Source: CAZUCE01 sp964619265
GTDB taxonomy: Bacteria > Planctomycetota > UBA1135 > GCA-002686595
Assembly (NCBI GenBank): GCA_964619265.1
Contig: CAZUCE010000021.1
Coordinates: 4,208 to 68,207 of the forward strand
DNA length: 64,000 nt
Direction of reading: 5' to 3'
A model generated the notes under the pieces. It made no database searches and was not told where the DNA came from. It was given only the letters and a program-made list of their open reading frames with translations. Of this stretch, positions 16,218 to 24,811 are shown one piece after another. Positions within the stretch are counted from its first letter, which is position 1. Each line of letters starts with the position of its first letter. Made by a program: the position numbers and the translations under genes.

Positions 16218-16778
16218 ATGTCGACTGCCCCCAAGCCCAAGACCGTCTACCACACCCGAGTCTCAGGGCTGTGGAACACCCGCCACGTCATCTCTCGCGA
16301 GGAAGAAGGCGGCCCGGTCGAGCTTGGCACGCTGAAGGTGACCCGCAACCTGCTGATGGTCACCGGCGGCACCTACACCCCGAGCGAAGGCGAGGTGCTG
16401 ATGGCGCGTCGCGAGCCCGGCCTGCTGCGCAGCCAGTTTTCGCTGTGGACCGACGGTCGCGAGTGGCTCGGATCGAGCCTGCGCCGCACGACCCTGAAGC
16501 GCCAGATCGACATCAGCTCGGGCAGCACGGCGTTCCGCCTGCTTCCGATCGCCGGCTTGCGTCCCGGCTGGTCGCTGTACGCCCCCAAGACCGGCCAGGC
16601 CTGCCGAATTTCGGCTTCCCCGCTTGGCCGCTCGGCCAAGATCGAGGTCTTCCGCCGGCTCGACTTCCCGCTGGTGATCTTCTCGTACTTCTTGGGCCTT
16701 CAGGTCTACAAGGAGTCCTGGATGCCCGGTCCTGAGCCCGCCAAGGTCAAGGCGGCCACCGCCGCGACCGCCGTTTAG
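16218..16778 (+). CDS. Conserved protein, possible tubby/LURP-one-like fold
   Basis: 186 residues without a signal peptide. The central part is rich in short beta-strands with charged turns (GTLKVTRNLLMVTGGTY, QFSLWTDGREWLGSSLRR, STAFRLLPIAGLRPGWSLY, SAKIEVFRRLDF). It is followed by a hydrophobic helix at about 152-165 (FPLVIFSYFLGLQVY) and an alanine-rich tail. Strands leading to a buried hydrophobic C-terminal helix recall the tubby/LURP-one/scramblase fold, but this is a weak guess from pattern only. The ATG at 16218 is chosen because the preceding 88 codons are low-complexity. No operon partner. Confidence 0.65.
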   Translation: MSTAPKPKTVYHTRVSGLWNTRHVISREEEGGPVELGTLKVTRNLLMVTGGTYTPSEGEVLMARREPGLLRSQFSLWTDGREWLGSSLRRTTLKRQIDISSGSTAFRLLPIAGLRPGWSLYAPKTGQACRISASPLGRSAKIEVFRRLDFPLVIFSYFLGLQVYKESWMPGPEPAKVKAATAATAV

Positions 16779-16978
16779 GATGGCCTGGGCCTCACCTTCG
16801 GGGGCCCCCGCAAAACATCCAGACCGGTCGCCTGAACGGCGGCCCGATCGCGCCGGTCCAGACCGGCCCCCAATTCGATTCCGATTCGGCAAGGAAGATG
16901 CGGCGCCACCGAGCGTCGGCACCGCCGCGGACTCCGCCTAGCTCCTCGTCGCTCGACTCCTCCTGAGCCCCGTTTCCC

Positions 16979-18979
16979 ATGCGTCCTTCCGTCGTCCTCA
17001 CCTTGGTCCTCGCGGCCGTCGGCGCCCTCTTGGTCGCCCTGCTCACCCTGGGGCCCAGCTCAGAAACCGATGATGCCGTTGAGAAGGCGGCTACGAACGT
17101 CTCGAACCGTGCGGCCGCCGGCCCGGCTCCGGCGGTTCCGATCGCCGCCGCCGACTCGATCCCAACCCCCGAGCGCACGATCACCCAGGCTCCCTTGAGT
17201 TCCGAGCAGCGTGAGATCGTGGCTTCGGGCGCCGAGGCTTTTGGTTCGAGCCTGAAGGGCACGGTGCTCGACCCCACCGGCGTACCGGTCGCCGACGCGG
17301 TCGTCATCCTCGAGCGCGGCACCGGACCGGGGGGTCTGGGCAACCTAGGCCTGCTGATGGGCACCGCGGGCCCCGCGCCCGAGCTGCGCAGCGTGAATAC
17401 CGACGAGAGTGGCGGTTTCGAGATCTTGGAGGTCAAGCCCGGCGACGACTACCAACTCACCGCCAAGCACGAGCTCTACGCGACCACCAAGCTCAACATG
17501 GTCGTGGTTCGAGCGAACGAACAAACCGTCGAGGAGATCAAGATGACCGCGGGCTTCGCGGTCCACGGCTACGTCCACGACAATGTGGGCGCGGTCGTCG
17601 AAGGCGCCCAGTTGCGTCTGGTCGACTTGCTGCACGCACAGCTCCCCCCCGGCGACCCACGCGTCGACGCCGCGCTCGTCGAGACCGACGCGCAAGGCTA
17701 CTACCGGTTCGATCACGTGGCTCCGGGCATGCGTTCGCTTTCGGTCTCCATGAAGGGCTTTGGCTCGCAGACCGCAAACAACCTCAACGTCGGTGGCCAA
17801 AAACCCACCGTCCCCCGCGACTTCATCCTCCAGCCCGGGCTCTCGATCGCTGGACAAGTCGTGTCCCCCACACGCCAACCGGTCGCCGGTGTACGGATTC
17901 GAGCTATCAGCTACGACTCCGGGATGAACTCGACCGGCTTCGCCACGAGCGACGGCAACGGCAACTTCTCCATGGAGGACATGACCGAGGGCAACTACTC
18001 GCTCATCGCCGATGCTTCGGGATGGGGCACCGCTCGCCTCAACCGCGTCGAAGGCGGCGACACCGGCGTTCTGATCGAGATGATCGAACAGGGTCGGGTC
18101 AGCGGTCGCGTCTTGACTGAATCCGGCAACAGCCCGGTCCCCGATTTCGACGTCCAGGTGCGCGTCGTCATTCCGGAAAGCACCGTCTTTGGGCGCAGCG
18201 CCGGAAATGCCCAGGTTCGCGGGGCCAAAGACGGATACTTCGAGGTCGCCGGACTCGACAAAGGCACCTACGTGGTCGAGGCCACGGCGCCTGGATTCGC
18301 CCCGGCCTATTCCGAGTCCTTCGAAGTAGCTCAGAGCCTTCTGACCTCCGATATCGTGGTCAAGCTATCCGCCGGCGGCACCCTGACGGGGCGCCTGGTC
18401 AGCGGCAAGACCGGTGAGCCGGTGGCCGGCGCGGTCGTCACCAGCCACGACAACATCTACGTTCGCCACGCCCTGGTCGGCGTGCTCGGCGGCATGGTCC
18501 CGCGCACCACCACCGATCGCCGATCGGTAACGGACGAAAACGGCCAATTCACGCTCCCCAACCTGTGGCCGGACGTCTACCAGATCAACGTTGCGCATCC
18601 CGACTACATGCGCCTGGTTCAAAAGGACATCCGCGTCCAAAACGGAAGCCAGCCCACCGACCTTGGGACGATTCGGCTCGACGTCGGCGGCTCCGTAACC
18701 GGCACGGTCTACGACTCGATCGGACAGCCCGTTCCGAATTCGACCGTGAATCTCTCAGGCAACTCCCAGGAGGCCACTGCGTTCTACGACGTCCGCACCG
18801 GTTCCGACGGACGCTACCTGATACGCAACGCGGTGCCCGGGCAGTACAACCTGCACGCAACGCGGCAGTTCGACCAGGCCAACCCGTTTGGAGCGATCAT
18901 CGACATGAATCACTCCAAGGTGACCGTAAACGTCTCGAACGGAACGACCGTCAACCAAGACTTGCACCTGGGCGAATAG
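16979..18979 (+). CDS. Exported protein with about six carboxypeptidase-regulatory-like domains
   Basis: 666 residues. An N-terminal hydrophobic segment (about 4-24) anchors or exports it, followed by a 60-residue linker and then a string of CarboxypepD_reg/transthyretin-like beta-sandwich domains. Typical domain starts are SLKGTVLDPTGVPVADAVV (near 90), VHGYVHDNVGAVVEGAQL (near 193), SIAGQVVSPTRQPVAGVRI (near 288), RVSGRVLTESGNSPVPDFDV (near 370), TLTGRLVSGKTGEPVAGAVV (near 465) and SVTGTVYDSIGQPVPNSTV (near 570). No enzymatic domain is seen. Such proteins in PVC bacteria are usually cell-surface or periplasmic structural or carbohydrate-binding proteins. A related gene follows 18 bp downstream. 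Confidence 0.82.
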   Translation: MRPSVVLTLVLAAVGALLVALLTLGPSSETDDAVEKAATNVSNRAAAGPAPAVPIAAADSIPTPERTITQAPLSSEQREIVASGAEAFGSSLKGTVLDPTGVPVADAVVILERGTGPGGLGNLGLLMGTAGPAPELRSVNTDESGGFEILEVKPGDDYQLTAKHELYATTKLNMVVVRANEQTVEEIKMTAGFAVHGYVHDNVGAVVEGAQLRLVDLLHAQLPPGDPRVDAALVETDAQGYYRFDHVAPGMRSLSVSMKGFGSQTANNLNVGGQKPTVPRDFILQPGLSIAGQVVSPTRQPVAGVRIRAISYDSGMNSTGFATSDGNGNFSMEDMTEGNYSLIADASGWGTARLNRVEGGDTGVLIEMIEQGRVSGRVLTESGNSPVPDFDVQVRVVIPESTVFGRSAGNAQVRGAKDGYFEVAGLDKGTYVVEATAPGFAPAYSESFEVAQSLLTSDIVVKLSAGGTLTGRLVSGKTGEPVAGAVVTSHDNIYVRHALVGVLGGMVPRTTTDRRSVTDENGQFTLPNLWPDVYQINVAHPDYMRLVQKDIRVQNGSQPTDLGTIRLDVGGSVTGTVYDSIGQPVPNSTVNLSGNSQEATAFYDVRTGSDGRYLIRNAVPGQYNLHATRQFDQANPFGAIIDMNHSKVTVNVSNGTTVNQDLHLGE

Positions 18980-18997
18980 CCGGGTTGCACGAGGCCT

Positions 18998-20482
18998 GTG
19001 GGCAACCGACTCGTGCTCGCCGCGCTCGCGCTTGGCGCGCTGGGCGCTCTGGCCTGGTTGTTCCTTGTCGGCGGGTCCTCGGGGCCCGATCTGGACCGCG
19101 CGCCGCTGTCCGCGGCGCCGGATCCAAGGGGAGTCGTTCCGGGATCTGATCCCACTCCGTCCAAGGCGCGCAGAGCCCCCGCGACACCCGAGGCGCTTGG
19201 CTCCACGCGCGAGCGAACCTCGGGCAGTTCCCGCTCCGCGGCCCCCGAGGTCCTACCGGAGCTCCCGGCCACCTCTCGCTCCCTGGAGGGCCGCATCCAA
19301 CTTGAGGCTGGGACCGCCGAGACCCCAGCCGACCTAGCGCGGGTCGAGCTCTGGCTGCACGGAACCTCGGCGGCGGGCCCGGCTGAGAGCCAGTTCGCGG
19401 GCCCACCCGACGGGGCCGGGAAGTTCCGCATGGAGGTCCCCGAAGACGCGAAGGAGCTGCGCCTCGAAATTCGGCATCCAAGCCACGTTTCGGTCCAGAT
19501 CGCTCCCCTCGACCTCCCGGCCGGAGAGCGGCGCCGGCTGGGGATCGTTCGTCTCGAACGCGGTGTCCCGCTGTTCGGCCAAGTGCTGGACTCAGATGGC
19601 AGCAGCCCGGTTTCCGGCGCTTCGGTCTGGGCGCTTTCCCGAAGCGGGTCGTCAAGCAACCTCTCGCCGGTGGTTGCCACCGGCGCCGAGGGTCGCTTCG
19701 ATCTGGGTCGCGTGCTCACCGGATCCGTCGAGTTGTTCGTGGCGCGAAGCGCTTCCGCCGCGCCCCGCCATTTCCCCTACGATCTCTCGCGGACGTCCCG
19801 CCGGTCTGGCCGGGCGCGGCCGGCGGCGGATGGCGAGGTTCAACTCGTCCTGACCGAACAGGACACCGGCGAGAACCGGCCCCCCGCTGCTCTGCCGCGC
19901 ACCCTGGCCGAGGCGGCCGCTTGGATCGACTCCGAGCTCGAGGCAGAGACCTCCCCCGGATTCGCCGCGCTCGAGCTGGTGCTCCTCGATGCGAACGGCA
20001 GACCGGTTTCCGGAGCTGGCTTCGACCTCGCCGGCCGATCGTTCGTCACCGGCAGCGCCGGGCGCTTGCGCGCCGAAGACTTGAACGCAGGCAAAGTCAG
20101 CGTCCGTCCGGCCCCCGAACTCCTGCGGCTCGGCCTCTCGATTCAAAACGTGCTGGTGCGCGATCGCCAGACCACCGACCTGGGAGTCCTCCGGCTCCGC
20201 CCGTTTGGCCGTGTCCAAGGCCAAGTCCGGGATGCCTACGACCGGCCGCTTCCGGGCGCCTCGGTCAGCGGTGCCGTCCTCGGCGAGCACCTCGGTGCCA
20301 TTCTTGTGCACACCGACCAAGAAGGACGCTTCCGCCTCAACTTCGCACCCACCGGACGCCTGAAGTTCACCGCCTCGGCTCCCAGCGGTTGGTCCGACCT
20401 CGGGCTGCCCGCCGAGGCCCAGCTCGAGGTCGAGCCGGGCCAAACCAGCGAAACGCTGCTGCGGCTGCAGTCAGCCCATTGA
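18998..20482 (+). CDS. Exported carboxypeptidase-regulatory-like domain protein
   Basis: 494 residues, GTG start preceded by GAGG. One N-terminal hydrophobic segment (about 4-24) is followed by a Ser/Pro/Arg-rich linker. Beta-sandwich repeats of the CarboxypepD_reg type follow: SLEGRIQLEAG (about 92), PLFGQVLDSDGSSPVSGASV (about 190), LVLLDANGRPVSGAGFDL (about 328) and RVQGQVRDAYDRPLPGASV (about 405). The 18-bp spacing to the previous gene, with similar architecture, suggests an operon of two paralogous surface proteins. No catalytic residues were recognised. Confidence 0.78.
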   Translation: MGNRLVLAALALGALGALAWLFLVGGSSGPDLDRAPLSAAPDPRGVVPGSDPTPSKARRAPATPEALGSTRERTSGSSRSAAPEVLPELPATSRSLEGRIQLEAGTAETPADLARVELWLHGTSAAGPAESQFAGPPDGAGKFRMEVPEDAKELRLEIRHPSHVSVQIAPLDLPAGERRRLGIVRLERGVPLFGQVLDSDGSSPVSGASVWALSRSGSSSNLSPVVATGAEGRFDLGRVLTGSVELFVARSASAAPRHFPYDLSRTSRRSGRARPAADGEVQLVLTEQDTGENRPPAALPRTLAEAAAWIDSELEAETSPGFAALELVLLDANGRPVSGAGFDLAGRSFVTGSAGRLRAEDLNAGKVSVRPAPELLRLGLSIQNVLVRDRQTTDLGVLRLRPFGRVQGQVRDAYDRPLPGASVSGAVLGEHLGAILVHTDQEGRFRLNFAPTGRLKFTASAPSGWSDLGLPAEAQLEVEPGQTSETLLRLQSAH

Positions 20483-20498
20483 CACACGGCCGCCCGTC

Positions 20499-22055
20499 CT
20501 AGGGGACGTAGGTCTCGGCACTGTCGTCGAGAACGGGCTGCCCGCTCCCGTCGACCGGCGCACCCGTGATCAGCACGCGATCTGCGTTCTCAACCGGCAG
20601 GCTGACCGCTGCGCCGCGGTTGGCCAAAAGACTCGTCGAAGTCGTCCACGAAGCCAGCGTCCCGCCGGCGCGCTCGATCCCGGTGGCCGGCGTACCGGTC
20701 ACCGCGATCACGTCGACGGTCGTGAAGCCGCCGATCGCCAGCACCTCGCCGCTCGGCAATTCGTGGAGGTTGGCGAAGGCCCGCGCGGTGTCTAGGTCCG
20801 CAACCTGGGTCCAGCCACCGGCCGTGGCGCTGAACGTCCAGCAACTCTCAAGGGGCGAGAAGTTCTGGGTCAGCAGGTTGCCGTCGGCCCCCCCGGCCAC
20901 GAGCACACGTCCGTCGGCCAGGGTGATTTGGCTGTGAAGGCTGCGATCGCCGCCGAAATCACCGGTACCCGAAAGCGAGTTGTTCGCCGGGTTGTATAGC
21001 TGGCAGTCGTTCGAAAAGGCTGGGAACGGCAGGCCGAAAACACTGGGAACCTCGACGCCGCCGGTCACCAGGACGCGACCGTCGTTCAAACGACTCGCCG
21101 CGTGCCCCGCCCGTGGATCCGGGAGGTTCGGGCCGTTGCTCCAACTGTTCGTGCTCGGGTTGTAGATTTCCGTCCGGGGCGTCACGGAGTTGATCGAAGC
21201 GATCGGATCGTTCGGGTCGATGAAGGTGATGCCGCCCGCAACGAAGACGCGCCCGTCCGCGAGCAGCGTCGCGGTGTGCCCCACGCGCGGCACGCTCATG
21301 GAAGCGGTCGCCGTGACTGTGCCAGCCACCGGGTCGAACAGGTCGCCGGTGTCGCGCGCCGCGCCGGACCCGTCCGATCCACCCAGGTAAAGCACGCGGC
21401 CGTCAAGCAGCCCGGTCGCGGTTGCGGCTCCGCGCTCGTGGGACAACTGGGCTCCGGGGATGACCGAGAAGCTCTGGGTCTGCGGGTCGAAGCGGCGCAG
21501 ATCGACCGCGACGATGGGATTGCCCGCCGGATCGGTCGCCCCTCCACCGGCCAGAACCACCGTCCCGTCCGGTAGCTCGACCAAGCTATGACCTGCGACC
21601 AAGATGCCGGTGTCCCCCACCGTGGCGGCGGTGGTCTGTTGGCCCGCGATCGCGAAGGCGGTCGGACCCGTGATCGGCCCGAGGACCAAGGTGGTGATCG
21701 AGAGGGTCACGGCCTGGGCGTACCAATCGAGACCCTGGAAGGCTGGGTTGTTCGGCAGCGGGTAGCTCACCGAACCGTTGCCCGTGCCATCGAAGAACCC
21801 GACCTCCGCCAAAGAGAGCAGGTCGAGTCCGACTTCCAGGACGCGCGGATCGGCCGGGTCGACCAACGCCAGCGGCGTCGGCCCAGACGTCAGCGAGGGC
21901 AACAGGTAGTAGAGGTCGCCGGCCGGTCCGGTCAGCGCGTAATCGATGCTGGAACCGATGGCGCCATCCGTTCGGGTTAGCGAGGCCTGGGAGAACGCCG
22001 GCGCGGCGAAAAGCAGCGGGCCAACAGCGAGGAGAGCGGTGCGGGAGAACGTCAT
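20499..22055 (-). CDS. Secreted Kelch-repeat protein
   Basis: 518 residues with a cleavable signal peptide (about 1-22, ending APAFSQA). A family-specific N-terminal domain (about 23-160) contains SIDYALTGPAGDLYYLLPS and FQGLDWYAQAV, a module I associate with exported planctomycete proteins. A Kelch-type beta-propeller follows, with at least six blades marked by LxDGRVLxxGG turns (LPDGTVVLAGGG, LLDGRVLYLGGS, LADGRVFVAGGI, LNDGRVLVTGGV, LADGRVLVAGGA, LPSGEVLAIGGF). A structural or ligand-binding surface role is likely; no catalytic site is apparent. Confidence 0.88.
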   Translation of the reverse strand: MTFSRTALLAVGPLLFAAPAFSQASLTRTDGAIGSSIDYALTGPAGDLYYLLPSLTSGPTPLALVDPADPRVLEVGLDLLSLAEVGFFDGTGNGSVSYPLPNNPAFQGLDWYAQAVTLSITTLVLGPITGPTAFAIAGQQTTAATVGDTGILVAGHSLVELPDGTVVLAGGGATDPAGNPIVAVDLRRFDPQTQSFSVIPGAQLSHERGAATATGLLDGRVLYLGGSDGSGAARDTGDLFDPVAGTVTATASMSVPRVGHTATLLADGRVFVAGGITFIDPNDPIASINSVTPRTEIYNPSTNSWSNGPNLPDPRAGHAASRLNDGRVLVTGGVEVPSVFGLPFPAFSNDCQLYNPANNSLSGTGDFGGDRSLHSQITLADGRVLVAGGADGNLLTQNFSPLESCWTFSATAGGWTQVADLDTARAFANLHELPSGEVLAIGGFTTVDVIAVTGTPATGIERAGGTLASWTTSTSLLANRGAAVSLPVENADRVLITGAPVDGSGQPVLDDSAETYVP

Positions 22056-22141
22056 AGAGAGGGGGGGTGAGGTTCCGAAAAGTCCTCTCTGAAGCCTAAG
22101 GCGGGAACTGGGGAGTTGTCGGGCCTAGGCTGTCCCCTGTC

Positions 22142-22996
22142 GTGGAATCCGCCCCCGAACCTCCCCCTCAGCACCCGGCAGGGCCGCTGTTCGCCTACGC
22201 GGAAACCCGAGGCACCTCCAAGCAGCCGGATTCCGAGTCCATCCCAGCCGCCGCGCCGCCTGCGCTCGAGGGGGTCCCTGCTCTTCCCGTCTGGAATGAG
22301 CAGACCCTGGGATCGGCACTCGCCGCCCAAGTTGGGCAGCCGATCGACGTGGTCTTTGGCAGAGCCCGCAGCTACCCGGTTCAGGCCACCCGGGAGGCGG
22401 ACGGCTCACGCCGGGTCCGTCTTCATCAGTTCTTCCGCGAAGCCCCGCCCGAAGCCGTCCACGATCTCGCCGCTTGGCTGCGCAGCGGTCGCCGCGCACG
22501 CGCGGCCTCGGCGCGGCTCGACGCCTACCTGGAAAAGAGCGTCCTCGCCCTCGGCAAACGGGAGCCGCCTCGCCAGCGCGTTACGCGTGGCCAACACCAC
22601 GACCTGCTCGCCCTCCACCGCGAGCTGCTCGCCGAACCGTCCGCGGCGCCCGTCCACCGACTCGATCCGGTCCCGGTCATCTCCTTCGGACGGTTCTCCT
22701 CACGGAAGCCGCGCCGCCGCTTGCTGCTCGGGAGCTACGACTCAGAACGCCAGTGGGTCCGGATCCATCCGCTGGTGGATCACGAACTCGTGCCGGCTGA
22801 CTTTGTGCGATTCCTGCTCTACCACGAACTTCTGCACGCCGCCCTTCCGGCCGAATCCGACTCCGCCGGCCGCACGCGTCACCACGGCCCGAAGTTTCGC
22901 GAAGCTGAACGGGCCTACTCGGGGACCGAACCCGCGCTGGCCTGGGAGCGCAAGAACCAGCCCATGCTGTTCCGACTAGCCCGCCGAGGCCGCTGA
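22142..22996 (+). CDS. SprT-like zinc metallopeptidase domain protein
   Basis: 284 residues, GTG start. The zinc motif H228-ELL-H232 lies in VRFLLYHELLHAALP, with a downstream histidine pair (RTRHHGPKFREAERAY), as in SprT/YgjP-like proteins. The 70-residue N-terminal extension is proline-rich and without family similarity. The middle region (about 70-200) is basic and helical. There is no signal peptide, so it is cytoplasmic. SprT-like proteins include DNA-protein crosslink proteases, but here the role is unknown. The next gene starts 3 bp after the stop, which indicates co-transcription. Confidence 0.75.
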   Translation: MESAPEPPPQHPAGPLFAYAETRGTSKQPDSESIPAAAPPALEGVPALPVWNEQTLGSALAAQVGQPIDVVFGRARSYPVQATREADGSRRVRLHQFFREAPPEAVHDLAAWLRSGRRARAASARLDAYLEKSVLALGKREPPRQRVTRGQHHDLLALHRELLAEPSAAPVHRLDPVPVISFGRFSSRKPRRRLLLGSYDSERQWVRIHPLVDHELVPADFVRFLLYHELLHAALPAESDSAGRTRHHGPKFREAERAYSGTEPALAWERKNQPMLFRLARRGR

Positions 22997-22999
22997 GCG

Positions 23000-24613
23000 A
23001 TGAAGCGCATCGCCAGAATCCTGGGCGCTCTCGCCCTATTCTGGGGCTTGGCAACGCTCCTTTCCGCGGCTCTTGGAGGGTGGCTCGTCCCTCCCGTGGT
23101 GATGGAGGCCCACAACACGCAGTGGTCGCTCGAAAATTCGACCTATCCCCAAGGCACGGAGATCTTCGAGTGTGAGGCTGAAAATGGAACGGTGCTTCGC
23201 GGTCTTTTGGTTCCATCGGACGGGAGAGGCTTGGTCGTTCACTTCGCTGAGGCCGGGAATTCGGTCACTTCCTCCTTGGCCTCACGCGAGCAGTACGCGC
23301 AGTACGCCGAGCTGGGCTTCGCTTCTTTGGCGATCGATTATTCGGGAGTCGGGCTCTCCGGCGGCTCGCTCTCCCCGAGCCGTTTCGACGAAGACGTCCG
23401 CGCGATTTACCGCAGCGCCTTGCAGCTCGTCGACGGGGACCCCTCCAGGCTTCTCCTACGAGGCTGCTCGCTCGGAACGGTGGCTGTGTCTTTGCTGCTC
23501 CAGGAGGGAGCCCGCCCGGCCGGTGCCGTGTTGATCGCACCGGTGGAAAGCGCGAGCGTAGCCACCCGGTTTGGCTGCGCACACTTTTGGGATCTTCCTG
23601 TGATTTTGGCGAGCCCGCACCTGAAGCGGTTCTCGGCTGCGAACACCCTCGAGGCGATCGAGTCATGCGAAGTACCCGTGCTCGCGATCGTTCACCCCGA
23701 GGACTTTCTGCTGCAACCGGCGGATTGGAAGCGTTTGAGGCGGCTAGAAGAAAAGGAGAATTTCAGGCTCTTCATCCCCGAACTGGATTCCTCCGGGAGG
23801 TTTGCTCCCGCCGCGCTCAGAGGACACATCCTGCTCAGCCAACTGTCCTTTTCTACGGAGGTTCCGGAGATTCGATTCGTGACCGGTTTGGTGCCTGGCA
23901 CGCCACCCGTCGAGCAACGCTTGACCCGTGTTCTGAACGACGGATCTGCGCAACTCGTGGAACTGGCCCAATCCAAAACCCCGAGCCCCGAAGCTCTGCG
24001 AACCCTGGTCGGGCTGCACCAGCACCTGGACCCCGACGTGGCCCTGGCGGCCGGGCTGTCCTTGAGCGCCGAAGAAGTTCTTCAAGGGAATGGCTGGATT
24101 GGCAAGTTCGATCCGGGCGGTCTGCCGATTCCCATCGACCCTACCCCTGAACAACTGCTGCGGTTGTTTGACCTTGAGGATCCGACAGGAAAACTGGATA
24201 TCCGAGCCGTCTTGGAGGCCGACTTCATGACCTTGATTCTCCAACTGGAGCTGGAGGCCAGCGAGTCGTGGACTTCGGATCATGTCCTTGGGCTAGCGAG
24301 TTGTCTTTTCGGACAAGCTGGCCATCCGCTCGTTCGGAACGGCATTCCCGAGGAGGATCTCTCCCCTGCTGGCCCTGTGTTCTGGCTCTCCGAGGGCGGC
24401 ACGGTTCGGTTCCTGGGATCCCGGCAGGACGCCCGGTTCCAAGGCACCGTGAATCCCCAGCGGCTCTACGAAATCCTGGACGTGACCGCCGCAAACCTCG
24501 ACCCCGAGGACGAGCGTCGCATTCTCCGCTGCCTGCTCAAGGCCCACGGATTTTGGGATCGCGTGGAGCGATCGGAGGCCGGGATCTGGAGCCTCCTGCC
24601 CGGCGAATCCTGA
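23000..24613 (+). CDS. Alpha/beta hydrolase with long uncharacterised C-terminal region
   Basis: 537 residues. An N-terminal hydrophobic segment (about 5-30) is a membrane anchor or signal. An alpha/beta hydrolase domain covers about 50-290, with the nucleophile elbow G155-C-S157-L-G159, a likely acid in IVHPEDFLLQP and a likely histidine in ALRGHILLSQ. Residues about 295-537 have no recognised domain. They include leucine-rich helical stretches (EALRTLVGLHQHLDPDV, EQLLRLFDLEDPTGKL) and look partly repeated. The gene follows the SprT-like gene by 3 bp. Substrate unknown. The C-terminal half makes it about twice the length of a simple hydrolase. Confidence 0.75.
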   Translation: MKRIARILGALALFWGLATLLSAALGGWLVPPVVMEAHNTQWSLENSTYPQGTEIFECEAENGTVLRGLLVPSDGRGLVVHFAEAGNSVTSSLASREQYAQYAELGFASLAIDYSGVGLSGGSLSPSRFDEDVRAIYRSALQLVDGDPSRLLLRGCSLGTVAVSLLLQEGARPAGAVLIAPVESASVATRFGCAHFWDLPVILASPHLKRFSAANTLEAIESCEVPVLAIVHPEDFLLQPADWKRLRRLEEKENFRLFIPELDSSGRFAPAALRGHILLSQLSFSTEVPEIRFVTGLVPGTPPVEQRLTRVLNDGSAQLVELAQSKTPSPEALRTLVGLHQHLDPDVALAAGLSLSAEEVLQGNGWIGKFDPGGLPIPIDPTPEQLLRLFDLEDPTGKLDIRAVLEADFMTLILQLELEASESWTSDHVLGLASCLFGQAGHPLVRNGIPEEDLSPAGPVFWLSEGGTVRFLGSRQDARFQGTVNPQRLYEILDVTAANLDPEDERRILRCLLKAHGFWDRVERSEAGIWSLLPGES

Positions 24614-24811
24614 ATCCGCCGGTCCCGGGCCGAATCCACCGGCGTAGTCGGCGTCTTTCTGCCCGGCCCGAACCCAAGGACCGGTTCCCTTCGAGGGCAA
24701 GCCCAAGGCTCCTTGCTGCGATTTCCAGCCTGGCGGAGATCTGGCCGATGAGTCATGTTTGAGAGTTCCGACTCGTCCGGTTCGCCCTCCCCGGTTTCCC
24801 CCCACCACCAC

